64,000 bases of DNA from Oscillospiraceae bacterium (GCA_021199795.1 JAJQHJ010000038.1:62001-126000), one strand, 5' to 3'. Shown: positions 32,930 through 43,239, counted from the stretch's first letter. Made by a program: numbers and translations. The notes: generated by a model not told the origin, from the sequence alone.

Positions 32930-35900
32930 GTGTATTTGAAATCTATTGAGCTTCACGGCTTCAAATCCTTTCCCGACAAGGTCAAGCTTGAATTCGGAAA
33001 AGGCTTGACAGCCGTTGTAGGTCCCAACGGAAGCGGAAAAAGCAATATAGGCGATGCCGTCAGATGGGTTTTGGGGGAGCAGTCCTCCAAGACTCTTCGT
33101 GGTGGAAAAATGGAGGACGTAATTTTCGGCGGAACCGAGAAAAGAAGCCCAATGAGCTTTGCAAGTGTTACATTGAATATATCAAACGAAGACCGCACTC
33201 TCGAAATAGATTCCGATGAAGTCAGCGTCATGCGCCGCCTCTGGAGAAGCGGCGAGAGCGAGTACCTGATAAACGGAGCCCAGGTCAGGCTCAAGGATGT
33301 CCTCGAGCTCTTCATGGACACAGGCTTAGGTCGTGATGGCTATTCGATAATCGGTCAGGGTAAGGTTGCTGACATAGTGAGCTCCAAATCGGGAGATCGC
33401 AGAGAAATCTTCGACGAAGCCGCCGGAATCTCGAAGTTCCGTTATAAAAAAGCTGAATCCGAGCGCAGACTAGCCTCAGCTGAAGAAAATATCCTAAGAT
33501 TAAAGGACATTCTTTCTGAGCTTGAGGGCAGGGTAGAGCCCTTGAGAATCCAGTCGGAAAAAGCGAAAAAGTATCTCAAGCTGGCAGATGAAAGAAAGCA
33601 CCTGGAAATCTCCGTCTGGACAAACAGATTAGAAGAGCTTCGGGCGAGCGAAACCGAAACCGGGAATCTACTATTGTCATCGCAGGGCGAATATGAGCAC
33701 CTGACCAACGAAATCACTCAATGTGAAGCTGAAATAGAAAACCTTGCCGCAAAGCGCAGACAGTCAGCCGCGGCGGCAGAGGAATACAGAGCCAAAATAG
33801 CAGAACTCAACTCCCGCAGTGCAGAAGCGGCATCAGACATTGCCGTATATAAGAACAACATCATGCACTATCAGGGCGAGATTGAGGAGGCTGAAAGAAA
33901 GCGTCAGGAGCTCCTTGATGCCGAAAAAGAGGTCGAGAAGAGCATTTCCGACAAGCTCGCAGAATCTGACCGAATCAGGCAGGAGCTAGGCAAGCTTAAT
34001 GATGAAGTATCTTCACTTGAGCAGGAGCTCACCGGCTTGAATTTAGAAGAAAACGAGCACGAAAGCGATTTGAACTCCTCCCGCGAAAAGCTCAACCGAG
34101 CCTATGTAGAGCGTTCTGAGCTCAAATTTGCGATCGCAAATGCCTTACGTGACAAGAACGATGCCGAAAACGAAATCAAGGACGCTTCAGCCCAGATTGA
34201 TACCCTTAAACTCCAGATAACCAAGACCGAAAACGACGAGCAGTCGGCTCTCGACGGCGTTACAGACATCCTCAAGCAGATTTCCGAGCACCAGAACCGC
34301 CTGTCCGGCTTCAACATGCTCTATCAGAAGAAAACCGAGCAGCAAAAGAAGCTTTCTAACGAGTATAACGACGCCGAACTCAACAAGCGATCTCTTGAAT
34401 CCCGCAGACAGATGCTCATTGATTTGGAGAACAGCATGGAGGGCTTCGCCGGAAGCGTCAAGAGCGTTGTAAAAGCTGGCAAGTCGGGAAGACTTCAGGG
34501 CGTCAGGGGAACCGTTTCCCAACTCGTTTCGGCAGATGCAAAATACAGTCTCGCGATAGAGACCGCTCTTGGCGGTGCTATGCAGAACGTCGTTGTCTCG
34601 AATGAAGAGTCCGCAAAAGCCTGCATCCGTTACTTGAAGGAAACCAACGGCGGCAGAGCAACATTCCTGCCGATAACATCAGTCAAAGGAAACGTCCTGA
34701 ATGAACGTGGTCTTGACATGGAAGAGGGCTTCGTCGCGATGGCTTATGAGCTCCTTGACTGCGACGAGGAATATTCTGGCATCATAAAGTCTCTTCTGGG
34801 AAGAACTGCCGTTGCCGAGAACATCGACCTTGCGGCAAATATAGCCAAAAAACACGGTTATAGATTCAAGATAGTAACCCTCGACGGTCAGGTCATCAAT
34901 TCCGGAGGCTCTTTCACAGGAGGAAGCTCATCAAGGAATTCAGGCGTCCTCTCAAGAAAGAATGAAATCTCAAAGCTTGGCAATCAGCTTGACAAGCTCG
35001 AATCCAACCTGTCAAGGCTCAGAGAAAGGCTACAGACTACCAACGCCGAAGCCGAAAAGCTTGGCTTTGACCTTGATGGTGAGCGGGAGACAATCTCCTC
35101 GATGGAGTCAGACAAGATTAGATTTGAGACAGAGGCAGAAAGGCTGAGGCTTTCATCTGAACAGCTCAAGGAACGAGTCTCGGATATCGAGAAATCTGTA
35201 CTCTGGAACAAGAATAAAATTGCGGCATCTGAAGAAACCAAGTCTTCATCAGAACTCAGACTTGCCGAGCTTGAAGCTGAAATCTCCGTAGTCGAGGGCA
35301 AGATAAGTGCCGCCGGTGAGGAAAGTGCCACACTCAAGAACCGCCGCGAGGAGATTTCAAACAACATTTCTGCAAAGCGTCTTCACGCGACCGAGCTTGC
35401 AAAGGACATCGAGGCGGCAAACCAGTTCATAGAACAGCTTAAGTCCGGCATTGAAAGCTCACGTGCCTCTGCCGGCGAGTATTTTGACAGGAAAGCAGAG
35501 CTTGAACGCCAGATTGCATCCGAGAACGAAAATATTCTTGAGCACGAACGTGAAGCTGCTGAATCAAAGCTTACGGCAGAAAGATACAGTGAACACATCC
35601 GTCAGGAAACCGACAGCTCACTTGAATTTGAACGTCAGGAAAATCAGGCAAGAGCAAAATCTAAAGAGACTTCGTCGCTGAAAGAGTCTGTAATGAGCGA
35701 AATATCGAGGCTTTCTGAACGCCTTGAAACCATCCGCCGCGACAGCTCAGATATAATCGGAAGCCTCTGGGAATCCTATTCGATGACTGCCGAGGAAGCC
35801 GCAGCTCAGGCTGAAAAGCTCACCGACGTCAATGACGCCAACAAGCACTTAACCGAAATCAGGAACAAGATTCGCGCCTTGGGCTCAGTAAATACCGACG

Positions 35901-36499
35901 CAGTTGACGAGTATAAGGAGGTATCGGAAAGATATGAGTTCCTCTCTAAGCAGCTTGCCGATGTGACCAAATCGAAAACCGAGCTTGAAAGCCTCATTGA
36001 CGACCTCACTGTCAACATGAAGAGAATGTTCTCCGAGAGCTTTGAAAAGATCAATGAAAACTTCAAGCTCACTTTCTCAGAGCTATTCGGAGGAGGACGA
36101 GGCGAGCTCATTCTCACTGATCCCGACAACATTCTTGAATCAGGTATTGAGATAAATGTCGCACCTCCCGGAAAGGTCATCAAGAACCTTTCACTTCTTT
36201 CGGGCGGCGAGCAGGCTTTCGTCGCGATCGCCATCTACTTTGCAATTCTCATGCTTCGCCCGTCGCCGTTCTGTATCCTCGATGAGATAGAAGCGGCACT
36301 CGACGACGTGAATGTCACAAAGTATGCGCAATACCTCAGACACTTCACTGATACTACGCAATTTATACTTATCACCCACCGTCGCGGCACAATGGAGGAA
36401 GCAGATGTCCTCTATGGCGTAACCATGCAGGAAAAGGGAGTTTCAAAGCTTCTCAAGATGGATGTAAGCGACGTAAGCTTCAGTGACGAGATTAACTAA
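32930..36499 (+). CDS. smc: Chromosome partition protein SMC
   Basis: ATPase of the condensin complex that organises and separates chromosomes together with ScpA and ScpB. Seen: 1189 residues from GTG 32930. Walker A GPNGSGKSNIGDAV, Q-loop region near VRWVLGEQ, long coiled coils (about 165-500 and 670-1010), a hinge around 510-660 with GGRATFLP and INSGGSFTGGSS, signature LSGGEQAFVAIAI and Walker B FCILDEIEAALDD. The gene begins four bases after the radical SAM gene and is followed by ftsY. Confidence 0.96.
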   Translation: MYLKSIELHGFKSFPDKVKLEFGKGLTAVVGPNGSGKSNIGDAVRWVLGEQSSKTLRGGKMEDVIFGGTEKRSPMSFASVTLNISNEDRTLEIDSDEVSVMRRLWRSGESEYLINGAQVRLKDVLELFMDTGLGRDGYSIIGQGKVADIVSSKSGDRREIFDEAAGISKFRYKKAESERRLASAEENILRLKDILSELEGRVEPLRIQSEKAKKYLKLADERKHLEISVWTNRLEELRASETETGNLLLSSQGEYEHLTNEITQCEAEIENLAAKRRQSAAAAEEYRAKIAELNSRSAEAASDIAVYKNNIMHYQGEIEEAERKRQELLDAEKEVEKSISDKLAESDRIRQELGKLNDEVSSLEQELTGLNLEENEHESDLNSSREKLNRAYVERSELKFAIANALRDKNDAENEIKDASAQIDTLKLQITKTENDEQSALDGVTDILKQISEHQNRLSGFNMLYQKKTEQQKKLSNEYNDAELNKRSLESRRQMLIDLENSMEGFAGSVKSVVKAGKSGRLQGVRGTVSQLVSADAKYSLAIETALGGAMQNVVVSNEESAKACIRYLKETNGGRATFLPITSVKGNVLNERGLDMEEGFVAMAYELLDCDEEYSGIIKSLLGRTAVAENIDLAANIAKKHGYRFKIVTLDGQVINSGGSFTGGSSSRNSGVLSRKNEISKLGNQLDKLESNLSRLRERLQTTNAEAEKLGFDLDGERETISSMESDKIRFETEAERLRLSSEQLKERVSDIEKSVLWNKNKIAASEETKSSSELRLAELEAEISVVEGKISAAGEESATLKNRREEISNNISAKRLHATELAKDIEAANQFIEQLKSGIESSRASAGEYFDRKAELERQIASENENILEHEREAAESKLTAERYSEHIRQETDSSLEFERQENQARAKSKETSSLKESVMSEISRLSERLETIRRDSSDIIGSLWESYSMTAEEAAAQAEKLTDVNDANKHLTEIRNKIRALGSVNTDAVDEYKEVSERYEFLSKQLADVTKSKTELESLIDDLTVNMKRMFSESFEKINENFKLTFSELFGGGRGELILTDPDNILESGIEINVAPPGKVIKNLSLLSGGEQAFVAIAIYFAILMLRPSPFCILDEIEAALDDVNVTKYAQYLRHFTDTTQFILITHRRGTMEEADVLYGVTMQEKGVSKLLKMDVSDVSFSDEIN

Positions 36500-36513
36500 T
36501 AAAGGAGAATAAT

Positions 36514-37431
36514 ATGGGCTTTTTTGATAAACTGAAAGCAGGACTAACAAAAACCAAATCTGGTCTTATGAGCGGAATCAACAGGCTATTTTCGGGAGGA
36601 AACCTAGACGACGACTTCTACGACGAACTCGAAGAGCTTCTTATCCTTTCCGATTTAGGAGGCAAGACCTCCGAGGAGATCGTTGAATCCCTCAAAGACA
36701 GGGTAAAAGAGAATAAAATCAAAGACCCAGGCGAAGCGAGACAGGCTCTCAAGGACATAATCACCGAAATGCTAGGAGAAGACGTGCCGCTGAATCTCTC
36801 AACCAAGCCGTCGGTAATCCTGGTAATCGGCGTAAATGGAGCAGGCAAGACCACCACCATTGGCAAGCTCTCGAACCAGCTCAAGAATGAGGGCAAAAAA
36901 GTTTTAGTAGCGGCGGCAGACACGTTCAGAGCCGCAGCAGTCGACCAACTGGAGGTCTGGTGCAACCGTGCCGGAGTAGATATGATAAAGCACGCTGAGG
37001 GAAGTGACCCAGCAGCAGTAGTATTTGACGCAATGGACGCCGCCAAGGCAAGAAATGTCGACGTAGTCATAGTCGACACAGCCGGAAGACTTCAGACCAA
37101 GAAAAATCTGATGGCGGAGCTCTCGAAGATTTCAAGAATCGTCCACACCAAGGCTGAGGATTGTGCCCTTGAAGTTCTCATAGCTCTCGATGCCACCACC
37201 GGTCAGAACGCTGTAAATCAGGCAAGAGAATTCAACGAAGCCGCCGATATAACCGGAATAATCCTGACAAAGCTCGACAGCACCGCCAAGGGCGGAATCG
37301 TAATTCCGATAGTAAATGAGCTGAAAGTCCCTGTAAAGCTGGTGACCGTCGGCGAGAAGATTGACGACATCCAGCCGTTTGTTGCAAAGGACTTTGTCGA
37401 TGCACTCTTTGACGAGGGAGGGGAGTCATAA
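36514..37431 (+). CDS. ftsY: Signal recognition particle receptor FtsY
   Basis: Docks SRP-ribosome complexes at the membrane. Seen: 305 residues, short form without the long acidic N-terminal region of enteric FtsY. NG domain with Walker [42 protein letters not shown] and [17 protein letters not shown] precedes the ATG. Its last base is the first base of the next ATG. Confidence 0.96.
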   Translation: MGFFDKLKAGLTKTKSGLMSGINRLFSGGNLDDDFYDELEELLILSDLGGKTSEEIVESLKDRVKENKIKDPGEARQALKDIITEMLGEDVPLNLSTKPSVILVIGVNGAGKTTTIGKLSNQLKNEGKKVLVAAADTFRAAAVDQLEVWCNRAGVDMIKHAEGSDPAAVVFDAMDAAKARNVDVVIVDTAGRLQTKKNLMAELSKISRIVHTKAEDCALEVLIALDATTGQNAVNQAREFNEAADITGIILTKLDSTAKGGIVIPIVNELKVPVKLVTVGEKIDDIQPFVAKDFVDALFDEGGES

Positions 37432-38324
37432 TGAAGATGATACTAGCCTCCAACAACTCCGAAAAGCTCCGCGAAATCAAGGAAATTTTAGAGCCATACG
37501 GAATCGCAGTTATTTCACAATCAGAAGCCGGAATCAAACTCGAAGTCGAGGAAACCGGCACAACCTTTGCCGAGAACTCTGAGCTCAAAGCAAGAGCAGT
37601 TTACGATTTGACACATATGCCTGTAATCGCTGATGACTCCGGAATCGCAGTTGACGCCTTGAATGGCGAACCCGGAATCTATTCCGCAAGATACGGCGGC
37701 GAGGGTATTAACGATGTAGACCGTTGCCACCTGCTTTTAAAGAACATGGAGGGCGTTCCGGATGACAAGAGAACTGCCCGTTTCGTCTGTGTGATAACCT
37801 ATTTCGACGAAAACGGCGCAAAGCACCAGTTCGACGGCAAAATCGAGGGCAAAATCGGCTATGAAATGATAGGCTCTAATGGCTTTGGCTATGACCCACT
37901 CTTCATGGTTGGTTCGCGTTCCCTTGCTCAGTATACAGACGAAGAAAAGAACAGCGTCAGCCACCGTGGCAACGCATTAAGAAAGTTGGAATCATATTTG
38001 AAAGAAACCCAAGATAAGAAGAAAGCACCAACCCTCAATTCAAAGCAGCGTTCATACTTAAAAGCCTATGCTGCAAATATTGAGCCCACATTTCAGATTG
38101 GCAAAGGCGGAATAAGCGAATCACAGGTAAAGTCAATTGACGACTATCTCACAGCTCACGAGATAGTCAAGGTCAAGTGCCTTGAAAACAGTCTTTATAC
38201 AGCCAGAGAAGCAGCAGAGGAGCTTGCAGATAAAACCAATTCCGAAGTAGTGATCACCATCGGCTCCAAGGCAGTTCTGTATCGCAGGAATCCGAAGAAG
38301 CCTGTAATCGATTTCAAATCATGA
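37431..38324 (+). CDS. RdgB-YhbY fusion: XTP/dITP pyrophosphatase plus CRM RNA-binding domain
   Basis: Seen: 297 residues. Residues 1-about 190 form a complete RdgB/HAM1 domain (ASNNSEKLREIKEIL, ADDSGIAVDALNGEPGIYSA, GFGYDPLF, SVSHRGNAL) that would hydrolyse non-canonical purine triphosphates such as XTP and dITP. Residues about 200-290 form a CRM/YhbY domain (LNSKQRSYLKAYAANIEP, the GKGG loop, and EVVITIGSKAVLYRRN) of the kind that binds pre-50S ribosomes. The domains are joined by a short Lys-rich linker. No stop or frameshift separates them. In other Firmicutes yhbY sits just before nadD, as the fused domain does here. The fusion is seen directly; joint function is inference. Confidence 0.9.
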   Translation: MKMILASNNSEKLREIKEILEPYGIAVISQSEAGIKLEVEETGTTFAENSELKARAVYDLTHMPVIADDSGIAVDALNGEPGIYSARYGGEGINDVDRCHLLLKNMEGVPDDKRTARFVCVITYFDENGAKHQFDGKIEGKIGYEMIGSNGFGYDPLFMVGSRSLAQYTDEEKNSVSHRGNALRKLESYLKETQDKKKAPTLNSKQRSYLKAYAANIEPTFQIGKGGISESQVKSIDDYLTAHEIVKVKCLENSLYTAREAAEELADKTNSEVVITIGSKAVLYRRNPKKPVIDFKS

Positions 38325-39514
38325 AGATAGCGATATTTGGGGGCACATTCAACCCCATTCATAACGGACATCTGAATGTAATAGAAAACACTAAGAAAGC
38401 CCTGAGTCCAGACAAGCTGATTCTCATGCCGACTCATATTCCCCCTCATAAGGCTGTGAAAGACCTCGCATCCGACGAAGCAAGGCTTGAAATGTGCCGG
38501 CTGGTAGCAAATCTCTACGAAAATGTCGAAGTCAGCGACTTTGAGCTGAAGTCCGAGGGCAAGAGCTACACCGTCACTACTATGGAGCATCTTAAAAGCC
38601 TCTATCCCGACGATGATCTCTATTTCGTCATGGGAAGCGACATGCTTGATACTTTCCTGACGTGGTACATGCCGGAAAGAATCATGGAGCTATGCACATT
38701 GGTTTGCGTCTGCCGTTCGGAGGATGACAGGAAGCAATCAGAAACCAAGGCTGAAGAGATTCGCAAAGCTGGCGGCAACTGCATCCTCATAGACTGCGGA
38801 GCTGTCGAGGCGTCCTCAACCGAAATCCGGGCTGACCTGATAGCCTATAACACCTCTTTCGGACGAATTCCCGAAAGTGTTGAGCAGTATATTCTGGAAA
38901 ATGGGCTTTATAATTTCGATAAAACGAAGTATAATAGCTACAGGGAATATTTAGAGGGGATTCTTTCCGAAAAGAGGTTCAATCACTCTCTTAATGTTGC
39001 AGACGAAGCCTTGAAATTGGCAGTACTCAACGATTGCGACCGTGAGAAAGCCTATTTTGCGGGACTTGTCCACGACATCTGCAAGGAGATTCCGACCAAC
39101 GAGCAGTACGCACTTACCTTGAGAAGTCCACTCAATGTCACCGATGTTGAGCTTAATGCACCGAAAACCTATCACGGCATCGCCGGCTCGGTATTTCTGA
39201 AAGAGCATTTCGGAATCACCGATCCGGACATCCTTTCAGCCGTCAGATACCACACAGTTGCCAAAGGCGGGATGAATCTCCTCGAGAAGATAATCTACAT
39301 GGCGGATTTAATCTCAAAAGAGCGTCACTATCAGGATGTTGAGTACTATCGTGATGTCACCCATAAGGACTTGAACTTAGGGCTTTATGAGGCGATGAAG
39401 TTCTCGATTGAGGATTCAATCTCGAAAACCCGTACAATCCCGACACTGACGCTTGACGCCTACAACGAATACACCCTCTATAAACTGAGCCTCCAGGGCG
39501 AGACGAAAAATTAG
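38321..39514 (+). CDS. NadD-YqeK fusion: nicotinate-nucleotide adenylyltransferase plus HD phosphatase
   Basis: Seen: 397 residues, starting in the stop of the previous gene (ATGA overlap). The N-terminal part (1-about 200) is NadD: FGGTFNPIHNGHL, PPHKAVKD and the late motif SSTEIRADL; it makes nicotinic acid adenine dinucleotide. The C-terminal part (about 210-390) is a YqeK-type HD domain: RFNHSLNVADEA, AGLVHDICKEIP and KIIYMADLIS; characterised YqeK proteins split diadenosine tetraphosphate into two ADP. In Bacillus these are adjacent separate genes, so the fusion follows conserved order. Both active sites look intact. Confidence 0.9.
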   Translation: MKIAIFGGTFNPIHNGHLNVIENTKKALSPDKLILMPTHIPPHKAVKDLASDEARLEMCRLVANLYENVEVSDFELKSEGKSYTVTTMEHLKSLYPDDDLYFVMGSDMLDTFLTWYMPERIMELCTLVCVCRSEDDRKQSETKAEEIRKAGGNCILIDCGAVEASSTEIRADLIAYNTSFGRIPESVEQYILENGLYNFDKTKYNSYREYLEGILSEKRFNHSLNVADEALKLAVLNDCDREKAYFAGLVHDICKEIPTNEQYALTLRSPLNVTDVELNAPKTYHGIAGSVFLKEHFGITDPDILSAVRYHTVAKGGMNLLEKIIYMADLISKERHYQDVEYYRDVTHKDLNLGLYEAMKFSIEDSISKTRTIPTLTLDAYNEYTLYKLSLQGETKN

Positions 39515-39549
39515 GAACCAAAGGATTCAACGCCCTTTTGTGAGCAAAC

Positions 39550-40413
39550 ATGAAAGAGCAATTGAAAAAAATCCTGTCTAAGCTTGAAAGAGAAGAACGC
39601 CCGAGAATCAGATTCCGCCGCGGGGACAAGCTTCCCATGATGATGGCTGTATCCTGCATCATAACGGCAACTGCAACCTACATGGTCTTAAGCGGCACTG
39701 CGGCATATGCAAGGAAGCTTTCAGCACTGAGAGCCATAACGCCGGAAATTCAGGACTATGAACTCGGGGACTACTCATATGAACCTGTCACCACAAAGAG
39801 AAATATTCTTCTTTCCGTAACAGACGAGGACGGACTGTGCCGTGTTCATGTCTTCACTTTCGATGAGGACAAGCACACCCTCGAAATCTCAGACATCCCA
39901 CCAGACACTCTTGTCTCCTGCGGAGGCTTTGAGGGAACGCTTTCTGAGGCTTACGAAACCGAAGTCTACCCTGAAATAGTTTCTATGGCACTCAGCCTCC
40001 ATCTTGATGGAAGTATGGCAATGGACACCGAAACTGTCTCCGACTGCATAAATCTTCTCGGAGGAGTGGAATTAACACTTGACAAAGAGCTGAAAATCGG
40101 CGACAATATATTAAGTAAGGGTAAAAGAACTGTAATGGGAAGCGTAGCGAAGGTTATCTTCTCGGACAGGGAATCGTACTCAGACGGCGATACAGACAGG
40201 ATAACTGCCTATCACCGGCTTCTCATATCCTTTATATCAACTCTCAAGGAAAAAGGCGCAGTAGAGTGGGTCAGCCTGACTCTGAACCTTATTGTAAACA
40301 GAGTCGAAACCGATATGACCGTCAGCGAGACTATAGAGCTTATAAATCTCCTGAACGAGACACAAACAGAGGACATTAATATCAATTTGATAACAACAGA
40401 AAATTCAAAGTAA
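39550..40413 (+). CDS. Divergent LytR-CpsA-Psr (LCP)-like membrane protein
   Basis: Seen: 287 residues with one N-terminal membrane helix (about 33-55) and an outer domain. The order NILLSVTDEDG, ISDIPPDT, INLLGGVELTLD and GDTDRITAYHRLL follows the LCP pattern, whose members attach polymers to peptidoglycan. The usual GD.GR..RQQ is altered to GDTDRITAYHR, so catalytic competence is doubtful. In many Clostridia an LCP gene sits between yqeK and rsfS, exactly this place, which supports the call. The ribosome site is weak. Confidence 0.6.
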   Translation: MKEQLKKILSKLEREERPRIRFRRGDKLPMMMAVSCIITATATYMVLSGTAAYARKLSALRAITPEIQDYELGDYSYEPVTTKRNILLSVTDEDGLCRVHVFTFDEDKHTLEISDIPPDTLVSCGGFEGTLSEAYETEVYPEIVSMALSLHLDGSMAMDTETVSDCINLLGGVELTLDKELKIGDNILSKGKRTVMGSVAKVIFSDRESYSDGDTDRITAYHRLLISFISTLKEKGAVEWVSLTLNLIVNRVETDMTVSETIELINLLNETQTEDININLITTENSK

Positions 40414-40424
40414 AGGAGACCGAA

Positions 40425-40778
40425 ATGACAGAATTAGAAAAGATTACGACAATCGTAAAAGCACTCGACTCAAAGAAAGCGGAGGACATCCGGGTAATCA
40501 AGATAACCGACCTGACAATAATAGCCGACTACTTCGTTATCGCCGGCGGCACCTCCACAACCCATACCAAGGCTCTTGCAGATGAGACAGAATTCAAGCT
40601 TGGCGAGCTTGGAATCAAGCCCGACCACATCGAGGGAGTCGATGGTGCAAGCTGGATAGCGATGGACTTCGGCGACATCATCGTTCACGTATTCTGCAAG
40701 GATACCAGAGCGCAATATTCGCTTGAAAAGCTCTGGAGCGACGGCGAGGCTATTGACATATCGGGAATGCTGTGCTAA
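40425..40778 (+). CDS. rsfS: Ribosomal silencing factor RsfS
   Basis: Binds uL14 and blocks subunit joining when nutrients are low. Seen: 117 residues, usual length, with KAEDIRVIKITDLTIIADYF, GGTSTTHTKALAD, GVDGASWIAMDFGDIIVHVF and the C-terminal YSLEKLW. AAAGGAG precedes the ATG. Part of the nadD-yqeK-LCP-rsfS series. Confidence 0.95.
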   Translation: MTELEKITTIVKALDSKKAEDIRVIKITDLTIIADYFVIAGGTSTTHTKALADETEFKLGELGIKPDHIEGVDGASWIAMDFGDIIVHVFCKDTRAQYSLEKLWSDGEAIDISGMLC

Positions 40779-40833
40779 AATACAGTAGATTGACAAAAGG
40801 GTCACCCAAGTAAATTATAAGGATTGATGTGTA

Positions 40834-43239
40834 ATGAAATATGATTTTGCAGCCGTCGAGAAAAAATGGCAGGATTACTGGGAAGAAAACCACACTTTCG
40901 ATGCGAAAATAGACCACTCTAAGAAGAAGTTTTATGCTCTCGTTGAGTTCCCGTACCCCTCAGGAGCCGGACTTCACGTTGGACACGTAAAGGCATTCTC
41001 CGGACTCGAAGTAGTCTGCCGCAAGAAGAGACTTGAGGGCTATAATGTCCTCTTCCCGATAGGCTTTGACGCATTCGGACTTCCGGCAGAGAACTATGCC
41101 ATCAAAACCGGCGTCCATCCGAGAATCTCCACCGATCAGAACATCCACCACTTCTCTGAGCAGTTAAAGAAAGTAGGCTTCTCGTTCGACTGGTCAAGAA
41201 CCGTCGATACAACTGATGAAGATTATTACAAGTGGACACAGTGGATATTCCTCAAGATGTTCGAGCACGGTCTTGCATTTAGAGACAAGACGTTAGTCAA
41301 CTATTGCCCCAGCTGTAAAGTCGTACTGTCGAATGAAGATTCCCAGGGCGGCAAGTGTGACGTCTGCCACAGCGACGTAATCCAGAAGCCAAAGGATGTA
41401 TGGTACTTAAGAATCACCGACTACTGTGACAAGCTCCTTGAGGGCTTGGAGGAAGTAGATTACCTCCCGAATATCAAGCTCCAGCAGCAGAATTGGATCG
41501 GTAAATCCACCGGTGCATTCGTCAACTTTGAATTGAAAAATATCCCCGAAAAGCTCAGAATCTATACCACCCGTCCCGACACTCTCTATGGCGTTACATT
41601 CATGGTAATGGCACCTGAGCATCCGATTATTGACAAATATGCAGATAAGATCACCAATTTTGAAGCAGTCAAGGCATATCGCGATGAATGCGCCAAGAAG
41701 ACTGAGTTTGAAAGAACCCAGCTTGTCAAGGATAAGACTGGCGTCAGACTCGAGGGCATAAGTGCAATCAATCCTGTAAACGGAACCGAAATTCCCGTCT
41801 ACATATCCGATTATGTAATGATGGGCTACGGCACCGGTGCCATCATGGCAGTTCCAGCACATGACCAGAGAGACTATGAGTTTGCCAAGAAATTCGGCAT
41901 CGATATAATTGAAGTCATCAAGGGCGGCGATATCTCAAAGGAAGCCTACACCGGCGATGGCGAAATGGTCAACTCCGGCGAGCTCAACGGTCTCACAAAC
42001 AAGAAAGATTCCATCGAAAAGATGATAGAAGTCCTCGAAGCCAAGGGAGTAGGCGAAAAGGGCGTTCAGTACAAGATGAAAGACTGGGCGTTCAACCGCC
42101 AGCGTTACTGGGGCGAGCCCATTCCGATAATCTATTGTGACCATTGCGGAATGGTAGCTGTTCCGTATGATGAACTGCCTTTGAAGCTTCCGGAAGTTGA
42201 AAACTTCGTCCCCGGCTCAGACGGCGAAAGCCCACTTGCCAAGATCGACAGCTTTGTAAACTGCACTTGTCCTAAGTGCGGCAGACCCGCCAAGAGAGAA
42301 ACCGACACCATGCCCCAGTGGGCTGGCTCATCCTGGTACTATCTCAGATACTGCGACCCGCACAACACCGAGGCACTTGCTTCCAGGGAAGCACTCGATT
42401 ACTGGATGCCTGTTGACTGGTACAACGGCGGCATGGAGCATGTCACCCGCCACCTCATCTATTCGAGATTCTGGCATAAATTCCTTTACGATATCGGAGC
42501 CGTCAACACTTCCGAGCCTTACATCAAGAGAACCGCACAGGGACTCGTTTTAGGACTCGATGGCGAGAAGATGAGTAAGTCAAAGGGCAATGTAGTTGAC
42601 CCACTTGATGTAATCAATGAGTACGGCGCAGACGTCTTAAGAGTCTACACCCTCTTCATGGGCGACTATGAAAAGGCAGCTCCCTGGAGCGAATCAAGCG
42701 TCCGTGGTTGCAAGAGATTCCTTGAAAGAGTCTGGGCACTTCAGGACACCCTCATCGATGGCGACACCTACAGACCTGAGTTTACATCAAAGATGCATAA
42801 GCTCATCAAGAAAGTCAGTGGCGACATCGACACGATGAAGTACAACACTGCAATTGCTGCAATGATGACAATCCTTAACGACTTTGCAGCCGCAGGCTCA
42901 ATCAACCGTGCTGAGCTCAGGGACTTTCTCATCATGCTCTATCCGTTTGCCCCTCATATCACTGAGGAAATGTACACAGCTTGTGGCTTCGGCGGATATA
43001 TCCACGATGCCAAGTGGTGCACCTATGATGAAGCTCTCTGCAAGGATTCGGAAGTCGAGATTGCAGTACAGATAAACGGCAAAATCAAGGACAAGGCAAT
43101 GGTTCAGACCGAAGCCACATCCGATGAGGTTCTCGCTCAGGTAAAGAGCATGGACAAGATAGCAAATGAGCTTTCCGGCAAGACAATTGTCAAGGAAATC
43201 TACGTCAAGGGCAAGCTTGTTAACATCGTAGCAAAATAA
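40834..43239 (+). CDS. leuS: Leucyl-tRNA synthetase
   Basis: Charges tRNA-Leu with leucine. Seen: 801 residues. HIGH-type motif in EFPYPSGAGLHVGHVKAF, a zinc-binding CPSC..CDVC insert near residue 160, an editing domain with TTRPDTLYGVTFMV and YGTGAIMAVPAHDQRD, and KMSKS in GEKMSKSKGNVV near residue 580. No T-box leader fits in the 55 bases ahead of it, so it is probably read from the upstream operon. AAGGA precedes the ATG. Confidence 0.97.
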   Translation: MKYDFAAVEKKWQDYWEENHTFDAKIDHSKKKFYALVEFPYPSGAGLHVGHVKAFSGLEVVCRKKRLEGYNVLFPIGFDAFGLPAENYAIKTGVHPRISTDQNIHHFSEQLKKVGFSFDWSRTVDTTDEDYYKWTQWIFLKMFEHGLAFRDKTLVNYCPSCKVVLSNEDSQGGKCDVCHSDVIQKPKDVWYLRITDYCDKLLEGLEEVDYLPNIKLQQQNWIGKSTGAFVNFELKNIPEKLRIYTTRPDTLYGVTFMVMAPEHPIIDKYADKITNFEAVKAYRDECAKKTEFERTQLVKDKTGVRLEGISAINPVNGTEIPVYISDYVMMGYGTGAIMAVPAHDQRDYEFAKKFGIDIIEVIKGGDISKEAYTGDGEMVNSGELNGLTNKKDSIEKMIEVLEAKGVGEKGVQYKMKDWAFNRQRYWGEPIPIIYCDHCGMVAVPYDELPLKLPEVENFVPGSDGESPLAKIDSFVNCTCPKCGRPAKRETDTMPQWAGSSWYYLRYCDPHNTEALASREALDYWMPVDWYNGGMEHVTRHLIYSRFWHKFLYDIGAVNTSEPYIKRTAQGLVLGLDGEKMSKSKGNVVDPLDVINEYGADVLRVYTLFMGDYEKAAPWSESSVRGCKRFLERVWALQDTLIDGDTYRPEFTSKMHKLIKKVSGDIDTMKYNTAIAAMMTILNDFAAAGSINRAELRDFLIMLYPFAPHITEEMYTACGFGGYIHDAKWCTYDEALCKDSEVEIAVQINGKIKDKAMVQTEATSDEVLAQVKSMDKIANELSGKTIVKEIYVKGKLVNIVAK

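Noticed and set aside
40779..40833. T-box leader for leuS
   Set aside because: The gap to rsfS is 55 bases, too short for a T-box, and no T-box sequence is visible.
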